From: CBDBBY01 sp965205055
Lineage (GTDB): Bacteria; Pseudomonadota; Alphaproteobacteria; Rhodobacterales; Rhodobacteraceae
Direction: 5' to 3'
NCBI GenBank assembly: GCA_965205055.1
Contig: OZ242030.1
Span: 3,906,001 to 3,970,000 of the forward strand
Length of the DNA: 64,000 bases
Each line of letters opens with the position of its first letter. Position 1 is the first letter of the stretch. Of the stretch, positions 62,680 to 64,000 are shown in pieces. The position numbers were made by a program, and so were the translations under genes. The notes under the pieces were generated by a model. That model had not been told where the DNA came from, did no database searches, and saw only the letters and a program-made list of their open reading frames with translations.

Positions 62680-63218
62680 TTGAGAACTGCTTTGAATGGA
62701 AGAAACGGATCTGCGGCGAACAGCAATTCGAATCGGGAATTGAACCTAAGTGCGCGATCAAGCCGGACCGAATCGGCGCATCTCCGGATTCCTGCGCGCC
62801 GGACGTCGCGCTCGCGTTCAGATGGCAACGAGCAACTCGGCACATCTTTTTGCTGAAACCGAATGGTCGCGATTCGCGATATCATTGCTACTCCCTGCAG
62901 GGCGATGCTGAATTCAGATCATACCTGAATCCGCTGGCAATTCGAGTCGGCAACTGACACAATTGCGCGATCAAGCTGACCGAAACGCCGCGATTTCCAA
63001 TGTCCGCAGCAATTTGCGCCGATTGGGCGGATCATTTCCCGCGGGAGAACCATCCATCCGCTGCACCCGGCATTGGCTCAAGGCGGCGCCGCGAAATACA
63101 TCCGACGCGAATTTGAATGAGCTTGAGCCATTCCGCCGCCGACGGGACCCGGAACCGATGTTCAGCACCGGATTGCGAGACCGTCATTCTTGAATACCGC
63201 ATGCCGCCGGAATAAGAC
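62680..63218. other. Intergenic region
   Basis: About 540 bp between the protease gene (leftward) and a small frame before the AMP nucleosidase gene. Must contain the protease promoter. No gene recognised. Confidence 0.5.
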
Positions 63219-63440
63219 ATGACCATGACCAGTTTCCCCGATATTCGGACTTGGCAATCGGTTGCCCCTCGCCTGATCGCGGTCGCGGCGGCGATTGGGA
63301 AGGCCGGATGCGCTTTGAGCAACGCCTTCATGCGGCATTCCTTGCTTGCTTTGGCCGTGGTGTCGGAGTTGCGAATTTCCGATCTCGGACTGGTCGATGC
63401 GACCCGATTCGAGTTCGTTCCATTGTTCAGCGAGGACTGA
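63219..63440 (+). CDS. Small hypothetical protein upstream of amn
   Basis: A 73-residue frame, MTMTSFPDIRTWQSVAPRLI to FVPLFSED, ending four bases before the amn start. No domain recognised; the position suggests possible coupling but its codon pattern is not clearly coding. Could equally be chance. Confidence 0.3.
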   Translation: MTMTSFPDIRTWQSVAPRLIAVAAAIGKAGCALSNAFMRHSLLALAVVSELRISDLGLVDATRFEFVPLFSED

Positions 63441-63443
63441 CCT

Positions 63444-64000
63444 TTGCTCACTGCCCCAGACAATCTTTCGGTCTCTTGCCCGCCCGATCCGGGTCATGAA
63501 GTTTTCACGAATCCTGCGGACGCCGTGGCGCGGCTGAAGTCTCTTTACGACTCGGCATCGGACTTCCTTCGCGCGAAATACACCGATCCGACGACGTCCA
63601 ATGTCCGCGACCGCCGCTACAGGGCATTCTATCCGGAGGTCCGCTTCGAGGCGACGTCGTACGAGAACGTCGACAGCCGGCTCGCCTACGGCCATGTGAA
63701 CGAACCGGGCGAATACGCCGCCACCGTCACCCGTCCCGACATATTCGGCCATTATCTGGAAAAGCAGATTGAATTGCTGATCAGCAACCACGGCAATCCG
63801 GTCCGGGTCGGATACTCGGCGACGCCGATACCGCTGCATTTCGCCTTGAAGAACGACCCGAGCCAGACCTTCCGGCCGGGCGGGCTGATGTTTTCGCTGC
63901 GGGACGTGTTCGACGTGCCGGATCTGGCCAATACGCATGATGAGATCGTGAACTGCCAAAAATTCAGGCAGCCGGACGGAACGAAACCCCTCGCGCCGTT
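63444..64000 (+). CDS. amn: AMP nucleosidase, 5' part
   Basis: 185 residues to the window end. After a 20-residue leader it reads RYRAFYPEVRF, VDSRLAYGHV, TRPDIFGHYLEKQIELL and ATPIPLHFAL, the conserved N-terminal domain of AMP nucleosidases, which hydrolyse AMP to adenine and ribose 5-phosphate. TTG start with GAGG upstream. The catalytic C-terminal phosphorylase-like domain lies outside the window. Confidence 0.88.
   Translation, partial: MLTAPDNLSVSCPPDPGHEVFTNPADAVARLKSLYDSASDFLRAKYTDPTTSNVRDRRYRAFYPEVRFEATSYENVDSRLAYGHVNEPGEYAATVTRPDIFGHYLEKQIELLISNHGNPVRVGYSATPIPLHFALKNDPSQTFRPGGLMFSLRDVFDVPDLANTHDEIVNCQKFRQPDGTKPLAP

Noticed and set aside
63162..63959. 265-codon minus-strand frame at the right end
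   Set aside because: Opposes the well-matched AMP nucleosidase start; Arg-rich and without motifs.

Overview
This window is a bacterial chromosome segment, most likely from an alphaproteobacterium. The evidence is a Rieske - cytochrome b - cytochrome c1 operon in fbcFBC order, a dapF-mtaB pair, a tripartite tricarboxylate (TTT) transporter with a sugar-acid operon, a Tat-type ABC binding protein, generally GC-rich coding DNA and many TTG/GTG starts. The genus cannot be fixed from the sequence alone. Ordinary metabolic operons alternate with at least three accessory stretches full of insertion-sequence debris, toxin-antitoxin fragments and interrupted genes.

Layout. 1-2347 (minus): myo-inositol catabolism, iolC-iolB-class II aldolase, with the aldolase cut by the window edge. 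2485-4506: CocE/NonD hydrolase. 4670-5024: a MntA-like nucleotidyltransferase with a stump of its HepT-like partner. 5062-6684: YtcJ-like amidohydrolase. 6710-13764 (minus): a peptide-type ABC importer (binding protein, two permeases, double ATPase) ending in an MlrC-type peptidase, with a palindrome upstream of the binding-protein gene. 14132-16204: a metallophosphoesterase fusion.

16441-22577 is a gene graveyard: two broken MNT nucleotidyltransferases, a frameshifted Tn5-like transposase, an IS21 stump, a frameshifted phytoene-dehydrogenase-like gene, a ParD antitoxin with a ruined ParE, a headless cysteine desulfurase, a headless ATPase and an intact PLD-family nuclease. tRNA-Lys (22705-22780) and dapF-mtaB follow. 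The gene after mtaB appears lost under an IS1634 remnant.

25970-36961 is the most unusual block and looks like an uncharacterised small-molecule biosynthesis cluster. It holds an HprK-like kinase, a protein-kinase-fold protein, a nucleotidyltransferase (frameshifted), an acyl-CoA-dehydrogenase-like flavoprotein, a GlmS-like amidotransferase (609 codons from an apparent ATT start), a class III aminotransferase fused to a kinase-like C-terminal domain, and a divergent MetRS-like ligase. An IS5 remnant sits inside it. To its right, a 485-codon MNT-HEPN fusion gene is split by an IS1634 element of about 2.0 kb with 6-bp target duplications. Removing the element restores the frame exactly. A paralog at 16.4-17.2 kb is broken by a nonsense codon.

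41153-48225 is a sugar-acid operon: TctC-TctB-TctA importer, L-rhamnonate-dehydratase-like enzyme, DHDPS-family aldolase, GntR regulator and PdxA-family dehydrogenase. 48517-49586 is the 'mobile mystery' A/B pair (HTH plus Fic) with a palindromic operator. 50226-51957 is a compact AT-richer three-gene module (OB-type protein plus two DUF488 proteins). Then come an AAA/DUF4143 ATPase, a GST, a malonyl-CoA synthetase, a solitary DNA methyltransferase, the bc1 complex operon, a subtilisin-like lipoprotein with a beta-rich C-terminus, and the start of AMP nucleosidase at the right edge.
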